From NCBI GenBank assembly GCA_002419465.1, contig DIGE01000016.1, positions 1 through 34,475 of the forward strand: 34,475 nt of DNA. Direction: 5' to 3'. A program made the translations under genes and the position numbers. The notes under the pieces are model-generated. The model worked only from the letters and a program-made list of their open reading frames with translations. It ran no database searches and had not been told where the DNA came from. The DNA is from Geobacter sp. UBA5730 (GTDB lineage: Bacteria > Desulfobacterota > Desulfuromonadia > Geobacterales > Pseudopelobacteraceae). Below are positions 8,594 through 17,537 of this stretch, piece after piece; positions within the stretch are counted from its first letter, which is position 1, and each line of letters opens with the position of its first letter.

Positions 8594-9919
8594 ATGCACT
8601 ATGGTAAAAAAGGATTCACGCTGGTTGAGATGATCATTGTAATGGCGATGTTTATGCTGGTGATCATGGCGGCATCCAGCTCTTTCAATGTGCTCTTGAC
8701 GCAAATGACCAAGCTGACCAAGACAGAGGAAAGCAACATTGAAGGGGTGGTGGGCCTGGAGATGCTGCGCCACGATCTGCAACAGGTCGGGTTTGGTCTG
8801 CCGGATGCCTACATGGAGGCGGCACCGCCCGCCTATGGAGAGGCCTCCATCGATCCGGCTGACGACTACAACGATGCCCCCAGCGGCTTGCCGAGGGCCG
8901 TGGTGGCGGGTAATGATTTGCTGGCCGGGGCGGAGGTCGCAGATGCGGTTGACGGGGTGACCTATGAGCTGTTAGCCGGCACCGATTACCTGGCCCTCAA
9001 GGGGACCACCCTGGGGATGAACGAAACCGCCCAGAAGTGGACCTATTTGCCGTTTGACAGCGGCATCACCGGTCTGAAAAAACCCCGCATCTGGACTGAG
9101 GCGTACCTGAATCTGGTGAAAGATGACAGGGTGGTCGTGGTTAAAAAGACGGTTGTCAAATCCCGAATCGTTAATCAGATGATTTATGAGCCCACTACGC
9201 CTGATACCTACTGGGCTACGTTTGATCCGGTCGGTCTTGCACCTGTGTTTGCACCAACCTTGCCTGAAGAGGTCTATTATATTTATGGCATAGGAGGCAA
9301 GGACAACAATACGGGTTTAAGCATGCCGTTCAACCGGTCAGATTATTTTGTTGCCAGACCTGATGTTTCAGACCGGATGCCTTTGTACTGTGCCCCCAAT
9401 ACAGGCATCTTGTACAAAGCGCGGGTGACCCACAACGAAACGGCTTCAACCGGCTATGCTAGCGGGGCACTGCAGCCGATGCCGCTCTTGGATTGCGTGG
9501 CTGACATGCAGCTGGTGTTCGGTTGGGATCTGACCGATGGTATGGGCAATCAGGGACGCGATGGACTCATTGACACCTGGTCCACCCCGGAAGGAGTTAC
9601 GGTTGCGGCCGCGGGTGCGACTCCGCCTGCTACTCAAGCACAGGTACAGACCGCACTGGCAAACAGCGATCCAGATATTTTGTTGCGTGACAGTCTCAAG
9701 GTGGTGAAGGTATACCTGCTGGCCCAGGTTGGCAGAAGAGACGGCAACTACACATTTGTGGGTAGTGATGAAGCTGGTCAACCCCAACGAATTTTTGTTG
9801 GTAATCCCCTCGACGGTTTTGTAGCACACAGGTATGATCTGACGGCGGTTCAGCGCAACTACCGCTGGAAGGTTTATCAACTTGCAGTGCGGCCGAAGAA
9901 CCTGGAGAGCAACCAATAG
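8594..9919 (+). CDS. pilW: Type IV pilus minor pseudopilin PilW
   Basis: The protein has leader MHYGKKG then FTLVEMIIVMAMFMLVIMA, a standard prepilin processing site and helix, and a large globular domain to about 441 residues. This is the size and layout of PilW in Geobacter-type clusters. An in-frame ATG at 8573 lies directly after the pilV stop and would give a 14-residue leader. I prefer ATG 8594 because the leader is more typical and GGGGGCG is placed 8 bases upstream, but the other start is possible. Family knowledge: PilW is part of the priming complex with FimU, PilV and PilX. It is cotranscribed with its neighbours. Confidence 0.88.
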   Translation: MHYGKKGFTLVEMIIVMAMFMLVIMAASSSFNVLLTQMTKLTKTEESNIEGVVGLEMLRHDLQQVGFGLPDAYMEAAPPAYGEASIDPADDYNDAPSGLPRAVVAGNDLLAGAEVADAVDGVTYELLAGTDYLALKGTTLGMNETAQKWTYLPFDSGITGLKKPRIWTEAYLNLVKDDRVVVVKKTVVKSRIVNQMIYEPTTPDTYWATFDPVGLAPVFAPTLPEEVYYIYGIGGKDNNTGLSMPFNRSDYFVARPDVSDRMPLYCAPNTGILYKARVTHNETASTGYASGALQPMPLLDCVADMQLVFGWDLTDGMGNQGRDGLIDTWSTPEGVTVAAAGATPPATQAQVQTALANSDPDILLRDSLKVVKVYLLAQVGRRDGNYTFVGSDEAGQPQRIFVGNPLDGFVAHRYDLTAVQRNYRWKVYQLAVRPKNLESNQ

Positions 9920-9934
9920 GACAATGGTGCTGAT

Positions 9935-10573
9935 ATGAAGAACTTTATGAAAAACCGTCAGGGGATCGCTTTGGTAACATCACTCATGCTGACCTTGATC
10001 TCGCTGACCATCGTGATGGCGGTCATGTATATGATCACCCAGAGTGTGCAGCAGTCGGGCATGGTGAAACGGTATAAAACCGCCCTGGAAGCCTCCTATG
10101 GCGGCACTGATATCATGATGAAAGAGCTGATTCCTGAAATCCTGAAAAACGCCGAATCTGCCACGCTGTTTGCCGATCTTGAGGACAAATATTCGTTGAT
10201 CAGTCTGGTGGTAAATCCTGATGCGGATATGCGATCATGCTTTCAACGTAAACTAATCCTGCAGGTATCAGAGTGGCAGGATGACAAATGCGTTGCCGCA
10301 AACCTGTCGGTGAATCCCAAGGAGCTTCCAGATCTGCAGTTTAATATGCAGGCGATGAGCGGCGCCCCCTATACCGTCTATGCTAAGATCGTCGATACCC
10401 TCAAGGGCAACACTGATATGAGTGGCCTCCAACTTGAAGGCGCCGGGGTGGCCGAAACCACGGTGGTTGTTACGCCCCAAAACATTCCGTATGTCTATCG
10501 CATGGAGATCCAGGCGGAACGGTCGACAAACGCAGTGGAACAAGGCAACATGACCGTGGTGTACGCCTACTGA
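9935..10573 (+). CDS. pilX: Type IV pilus assembly protein PilX
   Basis: This 212-residue protein has the PilX N-terminal pattern: a basic start (KNRQG), then IALVTSLMLTLISLTIVMAVMYM and a QS-rich helix followed by the usual EASYGG stretch. Glu at +5 is absent, as in other PilX/GspK-type minor pilins, which are thought to cap the tip. It starts 15 bases after pilW and is the last gene before a strong terminator, so it ends the pilY1-fimU-pilVWX unit. No gene for the main pilin (PilA) is present here; in relatives it is encoded elsewhere. Confidence 0.87.
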   Translation: MKNFMKNRQGIALVTSLMLTLISLTIVMAVMYMITQSVQQSGMVKRYKTALEASYGGTDIMMKELIPEILKNAESATLFADLEDKYSLISLVVNPDADMRSCFQRKLILQVSEWQDDKCVAANLSVNPKELPDLQFNMQAMSGAPYTVYAKIVDTLKGNTDMSGLQLEGAGVAETTVVVTPQNIPYVYRMEIQAERSTNAVEQGNMTVVYAY

Positions 10574-10611
10574 AAAGCCGTTTGTTAACTATATATAGTA
10601 CAACCCATAGG

Positions 10612-10648
10612 CCGATACCACATAACTTGGTATCGGTTTATTTATTTG
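10612..10648 (+). terminator. Rho-independent terminator after pilX
   Basis: A perfect 9-bp stem, CCGATACCA with TGGTATCGG, encloses a 7-base loop and is followed by a T-rich tail (TTTATTTATTT). It starts 39 bases after the pilX stop and separates the pseudopilin unit from the HTH-pilMNOPQ unit. Confidence 0.9.
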
Positions 10649-10669
10649 TATATAATTTAACAAAATTTA

Positions 10670-10718
10670 TTGACAATGCCGTGAATTGCAGTAAATAGGG
10701 TGACAGTTATTATACTGT
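10670..10718 (+). promoter_or_regulatory. Probable promoter and candidate operator for HTH-pilMNOPQ
   Basis: A perfect -35 hexamer TTGACA occurs at 10670-10675 with a modest -10 (TAAATA, 10692-10697) after 16 bases. A better -10 sequence, TATACT at 10711-10716, is too far from that -35 and would leave only about 8 untranslated bases, so the exact promoter is uncertain. An inverted repeat, ACAGT-6 bases-ACTGT, covers 10703-10718 and could be the binding site of the HTH protein encoded just downstream (inference). Confidence 0.5.
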
Positions 10719-10730
10719 GCGGGAAAGCCT

Positions 10731-10937
10731 ATGAAAATGCGAAATAAGGTACGGGAACTGCGTGAAAAAAAATTGATGAGCAAGTCCGAGCTTGCCCGCA
10801 AGGCAGGGGTTTCGGTTGTTACCATTGACAGGGTTGAGAAGGGTGAGGCATGCCGTCTTGAGACGATGCGCAAGATTATTCTGGCGCTCGGCTTCACACT
10901 GGAAGATCGGGATATGATCTTTCAAGAACAGGGGTGA
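10731..10937 (+). CDS. Small Xre-family helix-turn-helix regulator
   Basis: This 68-residue protein is essentially one Xre/Cro-type HTH domain: KVRELREKKLMSKSELARKA, then the recognition helix around GVSVVTIDRVEKGE, and a closing helix ETMRKIILALGFT. There is no other domain. It lies between its own promoter and pilM (12 bases), so it is the first gene of the pilMNOPQ transcript. It may regulate that operon, possibly through the inverted repeat over the promoter. Family knowledge gives the fold only; target and signal are not known. Similar small HTH genes at this place in related clusters would support a conserved role. Confidence 0.85.
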   Translation: MKMRNKVRELREKKLMSKSELARKAGVSVVTIDRVEKGEACRLETMRKIILALGFTLEDRDMIFQEQG

Positions 10938-10949
10938 CAGGTACGAGCC

Positions 10950-12011
10950 ATGTTTGGATTGTTTAACAAAAAAAAGGATCTGGTCGGAATTGACATTGGC
11001 TCCAGCTCGGTCAAGCTGGTGCAGCTTTGGCAGGCTAAGGACGGCTACCACCTGCAGAATGTTGGTATTGTGCCGTTACCGCCTGAGGCGATTGTTGACA
11101 ACAGCCTGATGGACACCGCCACGGTGGTGGACGCCGTCAGGAACCTGATTGACAGTCTGGGGATCAAGACCAGGGATGCAGCCTGCTCTATCTCGGGTAA
11201 TGCGGTGATCATCCGTAAAATTCTGCTGGCCACCATGACCAGTGAAGAGCTGGAAGATCAGATCGGCTGGGAGGCTGAACAGTACATACCGTTCGATATC
11301 AAGGACGTGCATGTGGATTTTCAGATCCTTGGTCCTGATCAGGTTGATCCGAACAAGATGCAGGTGCTGTTGGTTGCCAGCAAAAAGGATATCATTAACG
11401 ATTATGTGTCGGTGTTTGCGGATGCCGGGATGAGCCTGTCCGTAATGGACGTGGATGGCTTTGCCGTGCAGAATGCCTGGGAGCTGGGAAGTACGGCTTC
11501 CGCCGAGGAATCGTTGGCTTTGATCAATATCGGCGCCAGCATCATGAATATCAATGTCGTCAAGGGTGATACCTCCTTGTTCACCCGCGATGTGCAGATG
11601 GGTGGCAATCTGTACACCGAAGAGATTCAGAAGCAGTTGGGGGTCAGTGCTGAAGAAGCTGAATCGCTGAAAAAGCTGGCGCCTGAATCTGCTCAGCAAC
11701 CTCTGCGTGAGGTGATAGCACGGGTAAACGATGCCATTTCACAGGAAATCAGACGATCCATCGATTTTTATAACGCTTCAGCAGCCAACGACGAGCGGGT
11801 AACCGCAGTAAGAATCAGTGGCGGCTGTTCAAAGGTGCAAGGGCTGCGTGGAGCAGTCAAGGAACGCCTCGGCATGGAGGTTGAAGCTTTAAACCCCTTT
11901 GCTGCCATAAAATATAACGAGAAGGATTTCGATCCGGAGTACTTACAGGAGATAGCCCCTTTGATGGCGGTTGGCGTGGGGCTGGCCATACGGAGGGTCG
12001 GGGATAAATGA
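10950..12011 (+). CDS. pilM: Type IV pilus assembly protein PilM
   Basis: The 353-residue actin-like ATPase begins MFGLFNKKKDLVGIDIGSSS, with the phosphate-1 loop GIDIGSSSVK and the later INIGAS and RISGGCSKVQGL patterns expected of PilM. Family knowledge: PilM is cytoplasmic, binds the N terminus of PilN, and links the PilNO inner-membrane frame to the PilB/PilT motors. It overlaps pilN by 4 bases (ATGA), which implies translational coupling. Length is normal for the family. Confidence 0.95.
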   Translation: MFGLFNKKKDLVGIDIGSSSVKLVQLWQAKDGYHLQNVGIVPLPPEAIVDNSLMDTATVVDAVRNLIDSLGIKTRDAACSISGNAVIIRKILLATMTSEELEDQIGWEAEQYIPFDIKDVHVDFQILGPDQVDPNKMQVLLVASKKDIINDYVSVFADAGMSLSVMDVDGFAVQNAWELGSTASAEESLALINIGASIMNINVVKGDTSLFTRDVQMGGNLYTEEIQKQLGVSAEEAESLKKLAPESAQQPLREVIARVNDAISQEIRRSIDFYNASAANDERVTAVRISGGCSKVQGLRGAVKERLGMEVEALNPFAAIKYNEKDFDPEYLQEIAPLMAVGVGLAIRRVGDK

Positions 12012-12592
12012 TCAGAATAAACTTACTCCCGGTTCGCGCCGCAAAAAAGAAGGAATCCGTACTCCAACAGCTGGCCATATTTGGGATTGGTTTTGGGCTG
12101 GTGCTGGCGGTGGTTCTGATTATGTTCTTTGTGAGGCTGGGGCAAATATCCGGTGCCAAGAAGGACATAACTGCGGCTAATGCGAAGATCAGTGAACTCA
12201 AAGCCAAAATCGGCAAACTTGATGAAATCAAGAAGCTGAAGGATGAGGTCAAGAAGAAGCTGGATGTGCTGGCAGAGCTCCGCAAAAATAAAGCAGGACC
12301 TGCCAAGCGATTGGCAACCCTGAGTGATTCAGCACCTGATCAGTTATGGCTTGAATCATACAAGGAGTCCGGAGATACCATCAAGATTGCCGGTCTGGCC
12401 ATGAATGAGGAGTTGATTGCCCAGTTTATTCGTGCGCTTGAGTCTTCCACTGACTACGAACGTGTTGAGTTGGTTGTCTCTGAACAGAAAGATTTAGGCG
12501 GAACAAAGCTGAAGCGTTTTGAGCTTACCTCTGCGCTTGAGCGGACCAAGCCGCCTGAATCGGCTCCTGCGACACCTGTAGCGAAAAAGTAG
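12008..12592 (+). CDS. pilN: Type IV pilus assembly protein PilN
   Basis: This 194-residue protein starts MIRINLLPVR, the conserved short cytoplasmic motif that docks on PilM. A single membrane helix follows (about residues 22-45), then a coiled-coil rich in Lys and a ferredoxin-like periplasmic domain. Family knowledge: PilN pairs with PilO in the inner membrane and joins PilP to form the alignment complex. The C terminus is a Pro/Ala tail. The operon position between pilM and pilO is invariant in such clusters. Confidence 0.93.
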   Translation: MIRINLLPVRAAKKKESVLQQLAIFGIGFGLVLAVVLIMFFVRLGQISGAKKDITAANAKISELKAKIGKLDEIKKLKDEVKKKLDVLAELRKNKAGPAKRLATLSDSAPDQLWLESYKESGDTIKIAGLAMNEELIAQFIRALESSTDYERVELVVSEQKDLGGTKLKRFELTSALERTKPPESAPATPVAKK

Positions 12593-12622
12593 CCTAGCTC
12601 ATTTAAAGAAAAGGGTTCGTCC

Positions 12623-13237
12623 ATGGATCCAAGACTAGAAAAAGTACTTAAACTGCCCACAAAACAAAAGATTGGCATCATGGCGCTGATTCTTGTTTTG
12701 GAAGCGGCTGCCCTGGTCTGGTTTTTGTATTTGCCCCGCCACAAAGAGCTGACAGCCTTGCGGACACAGCTCACAACGCTCCAGGGCGAGGTGGCGGAAA
12801 AAACAAAAATCGCCAATAATCTGCCGAAAATAAAAAAAGAATTTGACGAGTTGAATGTTGAGCTGGCCAGAGCCTTGACCGAACTTCCCAACTCCAAGGA
12901 GATACCGTCACTGCTCACCAGTATTACGTCATTGGGCAAGAATGCCGGGTTGGATTTTTTGATCTTCAAGCCGAAACCAGAGCTGCCCAAGGATTTCTAC
13001 GCTGAAGTACCGGTTGATATTGTCATTGCAGGTTCCTATTTCAGTGTAGCGAACTTTTATGCAGCTGTAGCAAATCTGCCGCGCATTGTGAACATCACCA
13101 ATGTCGATTTTGCCGAGGTTAAGAACGTCAACAACCGTATGATGACCAAGGTGAACTGCCTGGCTACTACCTTCCGGTTCCTCGACAAGAAAGAGATCAA
13201 GGATGATAAGAAAAAGCCTGCACCTAAGAAAAAGTAA
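12623..13237 (+). CDS. pilO: Type IV pilus assembly protein PilO
   Basis: The 204-residue bitopic protein has a short cytoplasmic N terminus, a membrane helix about residues 16-36 (IGIMALILVLEAAALVWFLY), a coiled-coil and a periplasmic PilO domain (FYAEVPVDIVIAGSYFSVAN). Family knowledge: it dimerises with PilN and contacts PilP. It ends in a Lys-rich tail. It starts 30 bases after pilN and its 3' end overlaps the pilP start by 35 bases. Confidence 0.93.
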   Translation: MDPRLEKVLKLPTKQKIGIMALILVLEAAALVWFLYLPRHKELTALRTQLTTLQGEVAEKTKIANNLPKIKKEFDELNVELARALTELPNSKEIPSLLTSITSLGKNAGLDFLIFKPKPELPKDFYAEVPVDIVIAGSYFSVANFYAAVANLPRIVNITNVDFAEVKNVNNRMMTKVNCLATTFRFLDKKEIKDDKKKPAPKKK

Positions 13238-13775
13238 TATTGGACATGCTGTTTTGTTGAGTTGTTCACTGGCTGCACTGGTTGGCTGTGACAGTTTCAG
13301 CAAAAAATCAGCCGCCCCTGCTGTTCAAGCCAAGGTTGCGCCTGTCAAGGCGGTAGCGACTCCTCTGCCGCCTGCTGTGCAAAAGCAGGTAAGCTCGGTC
13401 GGGTTACCCCCTGCCCAGACTAATCAGTTCGATTTCAGTTCTAAAAAGGATCCGTTCAAGCCTTTTGTAGTAGTTGATAAGTCCGGTGCAAAAGGCAAGA
13501 AGGTTATTGGCAAGGATGTTTTGCCGATACACAGCTTTGACGTGTCTCAGTTCCGTCTCGTTGGGATGGTCGCTGATCCCAGAGGCAACAAGGCGATGGT
13601 GGTTGATCCATCGGGCAAGGCCTATGTGCTGAGACTGGGGATGACCATCGGTAAAAATGAAGGCAAGATTACCACGATAGGCTCCGGCGGCATCGATGTT
13701 GTCGAGCAGTTCCGGGATGAAAATGGCAAACTACGTAAAGAGACGATACGAATTCCCTTGCTGAGGAAACCGTAA
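13203..13775 (+). CDS. pilP: Type IV pilus lipoprotein PilP
   Basis: This 190-residue protein has a lipoprotein signal with lipobox LVGC (Cys29). An Ala/Pro-rich linker follows, then the PilP domain beginning near KDPFKPFVVV (about residue 83) and a beta-rich C terminus. Family knowledge: PilP is anchored in the inner membrane by lipid, binds PilNO, and its C-terminal domain contacts the N0 region of PilQ. The only in-frame start giving a complete signal peptide is ATG 13203, inside pilO, so the genes overlap by 35 bases. Confidence 0.92.
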   Translation: MIRKSLHLRKSNIGHAVLLSCSLAALVGCDSFSKKSAAPAVQAKVAPVKAVATPLPPAVQKQVSSVGLPPAQTNQFDFSSKKDPFKPFVVVDKSGAKGKKVIGKDVLPIHSFDVSQFRLVGMVADPRGNKAMVVDPSGKAYVLRLGMTIGKNEGKITTIGSGGIDVVEQFRDENGKLRKETIRIPLLRKP

Positions 13776-13787
13776 GGAGCGCCCCCG

Positions 13788-16379
13788 ATGAAATTTTCAA
13801 AATGCTTACAGGCTCTATGTACGACAGTAGCGTTGGCAGTAGTTGCTGTAACGGTTCCGCTTGATTGTGTGTCTGCTGCCGTTCCGCAGACACTAACGAG
13901 TATCAAGCCACAGACAACTATTGAGTCTGTACGGGTTGTTGGTGAAGGAGCTGCGGCTGAGCTGATTATCACAAGTTCAACTACGCTCAAGTACACCAGC
14001 TATAAGGCTATCGCACCGGTCAGATTTGTCGTTGACTTTTCACAGGCCGTGCCGGTTGATGGTTTAGGTGCCTTATTTGCCGGTAGAGGTGCTGTCAAGC
14101 AAGTAACGGTGAAACGTTATGATACGGAGGCTGGTAGCCTGACCAGGATGGAAGTTGAGCTGGTGCAGGATACTGAGGCTGTTATAACGCCTGTTGCTGG
14201 TATGCCAAATACCCTGCGAATCAGCTTTCCTGGTTACCATGCACCAGCAGCAGAAGTAGTTGCCGATGTTCAGCAGCCTGTAGCCGCCGCAACGAGTGCA
14301 CAGTCGCCGCTAGGCTCAACAACCAGCCCCACCGTCACCGGTGTTGTTGCTCGTGGTGATCTTGTTCAGATTCAGGTTGACGGTCCGGTAACCAGTTTTA
14401 AAACCTTTCGGCTTAACAAGCCGGAACGTGTGATTGTTGATCTGGCCGGGGCAAAAGCAGTGTCAGACCTTAAGATTGTTCTGCTGAATGCTGCCGGCAT
14501 TGCCACGGCACGTATTGGCAGCTCTGCTGATAAGGTCAGGGTCGTCTTGGACGCAGCACAAAAAGGTCTGCCTGACGCAACCGTTGAAAAAAACGACGCT
14601 GGTGTGGCAGTAAGTTTTAATGGCCCAATTGTTGGTCAACAAAAAGCCGCTTCTGTCCAGCCGAGTCCGAGTGCAACGGTAAAATCATCCTCAAGTTCAC
14701 CTGCATTGTCAGGCAAAGCTCTGATTGCGGCGATAGATTTTCAGGCCATGGACACCTTGTCTCGCGTTACGGTTAAGGTCAGTGGTGATTTTACTGTCGA
14801 GACACCGATCAAGACAGCGGGTTTCGTATCCTTCAAGATTGTAAACGCCATACTGCCGAATAGCCTCCAACGGTCTCTTGAGGCTCGTGAATTCAGGAGC
14901 CCGGTGTTGCGTGTTACGCCGATACAGGTTGGAAGCAAAAAAGGTGAAGATACCGTCATTCGTGTTGCCATGCGGTCAGATGCAGATTTCACCCTGCGGA
15001 AAGAGGCTGACATGGTGTACCTTGAGTTCAGCCACGCCAATCTGCCTGCCGCTCAAGCGGCTGGCAGCGGTGCCAAGGCTGCGCAAGCTCCCAAGACTGC
15101 CGCAACCGAGGTAGCGGCTGTTGAACAACAGTTGACCCAACCGGTTGCAGTTGGAGGTAAACGGGTCTACACGGGGCGCAAGGTCACCCTCGAATTTGCT
15201 GATGCAGAAGTTCGCAAGATATTCCAGTTGCTCTCCGAGGTCAGTAATAAAAACTTCGTACTTGGCGACGAGGTTACCGGTGCAATCAGCCTTAAATTGG
15301 TGAACGTGCCTTGGGACCAAGCGCTTGATATCATTCTTGACACCAAAGGCCTTGATAAGCGTGAGGAAGGAAATATCATCCTTGTGCGCGGGAAAGGCAA
15401 ATTCAAGTCGCTTTTGGATGAGGAACTTGAAATTCGTAAAGCGGCCCTGAAAAATGAGCCACTGGAAACAAAGATGTTTGATGTAAACTATGCCGACCTT
15501 GCAGGGATTGTTACCCAATTTAATGCACTCAAGACAGATCGTGGCATCATTACTTCAGACGTGCGCACCAACAAGGTTATTGTCAAGGATGTCACGACTG
15601 CCCTTGACGATATGGGGCTGCTCCTGAAGAATCTGGATGTGCCTGAAAAACAGGTCATGATAGAAGCACGCATTATTGAAGCCTCTACCAGCTTTACAAA
15701 GTCACTCGGCATTCACTGGGGGCTCCGCACCGACCCGAACATCGGTGGTGGATTGGGCATCGCCAGTATGGATTCCTCCTTTGGTGGCTTGACCAACACC
15801 GCACCATCATCCGATGGATTGTTTACGGTTCAACCCGGCGCTTTTTCCGATATCGCTTTCGGCACCATCGGGGCTAACGTAAAATTGGCCATGCGTCTGA
15901 ACGCTGCTGCTACAGCAGGTTTGGTCAAGATTATCTCTACCCCCAAGGTCGCCACACTCAATAATAAAACAGCCAAGATAGCGCAGGGGCAACAGATCCC
16001 TTATACCTCTTCTACGTCCGACAAGATTGAGACAAAGTTTGTCGAGGCTGCCTTGTCGCTGGAAATAACGCCCCATATCAATTCAAATGGTACGATTGTA
16101 CTCAAGATTGATGCAAAGAATGATTCACCTGATCGCTCAACGAGTACAACGACGCCAGCTATCAACAAAAAACAGGCTACCACCGAGATGTTGTTGCGCG
16201 ATGGCGAAACAACGGTTATAGGCGGCATTTACGTTGACCGTGACACTGAAGGCGCTGATGGAGTGCCTTGGTTGATGGACATTCCCTTCCTGGGACACCT
16301 GTTCAAATCAACCAATACTGAAAAATCAAAAAGTGAATTGCTGATTTTCATTACCCCCAGAATTTTGAATACCATCTAG
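13788..16379 (+). CDS. pilQ: Type IV pilus secretin PilQ
   Basis: This 863-residue outer-membrane secretin has a signal peptide of about 31 residues. Three AMIN domains that bind peptidoglycan follow (about 44-145, 183-280, 314-412). Next come a STN/N0 domain (about 462-532), a NolW-type N1 domain (about 559-632), and the secretin channel domain (about 700 to the end) with VPWLMDIPFLGHLFK near the C terminus. Family knowledge: PilQ forms a 12-15 subunit gated pore for the pilus. AAGGAG precedes ATG 13788. The gene closes the operon and is followed by a terminator. Three AMIN domains place it among the longer secretins. Confidence 0.95.
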   Translation: MKFSKCLQALCTTVALAVVAVTVPLDCVSAAVPQTLTSIKPQTTIESVRVVGEGAAAELIITSSTTLKYTSYKAIAPVRFVVDFSQAVPVDGLGALFAGRGAVKQVTVKRYDTEAGSLTRMEVELVQDTEAVITPVAGMPNTLRISFPGYHAPAAEVVADVQQPVAAATSAQSPLGSTTSPTVTGVVARGDLVQIQVDGPVTSFKTFRLNKPERVIVDLAGAKAVSDLKIVLLNAAGIATARIGSSADKVRVVLDAAQKGLPDATVEKNDAGVAVSFNGPIVGQQKAASVQPSPSATVKSSSSSPALSGKALIAAIDFQAMDTLSRVTVKVSGDFTVETPIKTAGFVSFKIVNAILPNSLQRSLEAREFRSPVLRVTPIQVGSKKGEDTVIRVAMRSDADFTLRKEADMVYLEFSHANLPAAQAAGSGAKAAQAPKTAATEVAAVEQQLTQPVAVGGKRVYTGRKVTLEFADAEVRKIFQLLSEVSNKNFVLGDEVTGAISLKLVNVPWDQALDIILDTKGLDKREEGNIILVRGKGKFKSLLDEELEIRKAALKNEPLETKMFDVNYADLAGIVTQFNALKTDRGIITSDVRTNKVIVKDVTTALDDMGLLLKNLDVPEKQVMIEARIIEASTSFTKSLGIHWGLRTDPNIGGGLGIASMDSSFGGLTNTAPSSDGLFTVQPGAFSDIAFGTIGANVKLAMRLNAAATAGLVKIISTPKVATLNNKTAKIAQGQQIPYTSSTSDKIETKFVEAALSLEITPHINSNGTIVLKIDAKNDSPDRSTSTTTPAINKKQATTEMLLRDGETTVIGGIYVDRDTEGADGVPWLMDIPFLGHLFKSTNTEKSKSELLIFITPRILNTI

Positions 16380-16414
16380 CTGCAACAGCACATACTGTTC
16401 ATCGTTTGTTGTAA

Positions 16415-16455
16415 CAAAGCCCCCCTGTTTTCCGGCAGAGGGGCTTTGTCTGTCT
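16415..16455 (+). terminator. Intrinsic terminator after pilQ
   Basis: CAAAGCCCC (16415-16423) pairs with GGGGCTTTG (16440-16448), extended by CTG/CAG near the loop, and is followed by a T-rich TCTGTCTGTGTCTG tract. It begins 36 bases after pilQ and insulates the biotin operon. Confidence 0.85.
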
Positions 16456-16484
16456 GTGTCTGATGAAAATGACCAAATGACTGA

Positions 16485-16516
16485 TTGTAAACTTTGTAAT
16501 TTCTTGCGGTTGACAA
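16485..16516 (+). promoter_or_regulatory. BirA (biotin repressor) operator upstream of bioB
   Basis: TTGTAAACT, 14 bases, then GGTTGACAA matches the established BirA consensus (TTGTAAACC, N14-15, GGTTnACAA) at nearly every position. A good -10 candidate, TGTAAT at 16495-16500, falls inside the spacer, so bound repressor would block the promoter. Family knowledge: BirA both biotinylates carboxylases and, with biotinyl-AMP, represses bio genes. The birA gene is not in the window. Confidence 0.9.
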
Positions 16517-16529
16517 TCTGTTAAGCACT

Positions 16530-17537
16530 ATGGTACGGGAACTGATGCAAAAAGTTCTAGCTACGCTCTGCAAGATACAACATACCGATACCGTGATCGA
16601 TCTTGACCAGGCCCTTGAGCTGGCTAACCTGCCATTTCACGAGTTACCCGGACTGTTTGCCGTTGCAAGCGGTGTTCGTGAGCGTGGCTTCGGCCGGAAT
16701 GTCTCGCTGTGCTCTATCGTGAATGCCAAGTCGGGACTGTGCCCGGAGGATTGCAGCTTCTGCGCGCAGTCGGCCCACCACGCAACCAACGCGCCACAGT
16801 ACCCTCTGCTAGGTCAGGAGGAGCTTGTGGCAGGCGCACGGGCCGCTGCGGCATGTGGTGCGGGCTGCTATGGCATTGTAAGCAGTGGCAGCGGCATCAG
16901 GGCCGGTGATGAACTTGATCGTGTCTGTGAGGCTGTGAGGGTTATTCGTACCGAGGGTCTGATCGCTCCCGGTGCGTCGCTGGGAACGCTGGATCAAGCC
17001 ACTGTTCAGGCGTTGAAGTCTGCCGGTCTGGTAACCTATCACCATAATCTTGAAACATCGCGCAGCTTTTTCCCCCAGATCTGCACTACCCACGGCTATG
17101 AGGACGATGTCGCTACGGTACGGCTGGCAAAACAGGCCGGATTGCGAGTATGTTCCGGCGGTTTGTTCGGGCTGGGTGAGACCATGGCACAGCGGGTCGA
17201 GCTGGCCTTTACCCTGCGTGAACTTGCGGTTGATTCGGTGCCGATCAATTTCCTTGACCCGGTGGCGGGGACACCGCTGGGAAACAGCGACCGGCTGACA
17301 CCAATGGAGTGTCTGCACACGATCGCGCTGTTTCGTTTGATCCTGCCGCACGTACACATCACGATCTGCGGCGGCAGGGAGAAAAATCTGCGGGAGCTTC
17401 AATCGTGGCTGTTTTTGGCTGGCGCAAGCGGTATGATGACCGGCAATTATCTGACCAAAGAGGGGCGTCAACCTGAAGATGACCGGCAGATGATCGCCGA
17501 CCTGGGGCTTATCCTTGCAGAGGAGTTGCTACGATGA
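16530..17537 (+). CDS. bioB: Biotin synthase BioB
   Basis: This 335-residue radical SAM enzyme inserts sulfur into dethiobiotin, the last step of biotin synthesis. The radical SAM cluster ligands are C71, C75 and C78 (CPEDCSFC), followed by AQSAHH. Later conserved stretches include YHHNLETS and the [2Fe-2S] region with CSGGLFGLGE. Two starts are possible: ATG 16530 and ATG 16545. The latter has CGGGA just upstream and may be the real one. It overlaps bioD by 4 bases (ATGA). The BirA operator lies 13 bases upstream of the first start, so expression should fall when biotin is plentiful. Confidence 0.96.
   Translation: MVRELMQKVLATLCKIQHTDTVIDLDQALELANLPFHELPGLFAVASGVRERGFGRNVSLCSIVNAKSGLCPEDCSFCAQSAHHATNAPQYPLLGQEELVAGARAAAACGAGCYGIVSSGSGIRAGDELDRVCEAVRVIRTEGLIAPGASLGTLDQATVQALKSAGLVTYHHNLETSRSFFPQICTTHGYEDDVATVRLAKQAGLRVCSGGLFGLGETMAQRVELAFTLRELAVDSVPINFLDPVAGTPLGNSDRLTPMECLHTIALFRLILPHVHITICGGREKNLRELQSWLFLAGASGMMTGNYLTKEGRQPEDDRQMIADLGLILAEELLR

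Noticed and set aside
10574..10730. c-di-GMP riboswitch, common before Geobacter pilus genes
   Set aside because: No conserved GEMM core sequence can be found in the leader, which is too short once the terminator is excluded.
16809..17471. - strand open frame (220 residues) opposite bioB
   Set aside because: bioB is certain from its motifs; the opposite frame is a shadow with no family similarity.
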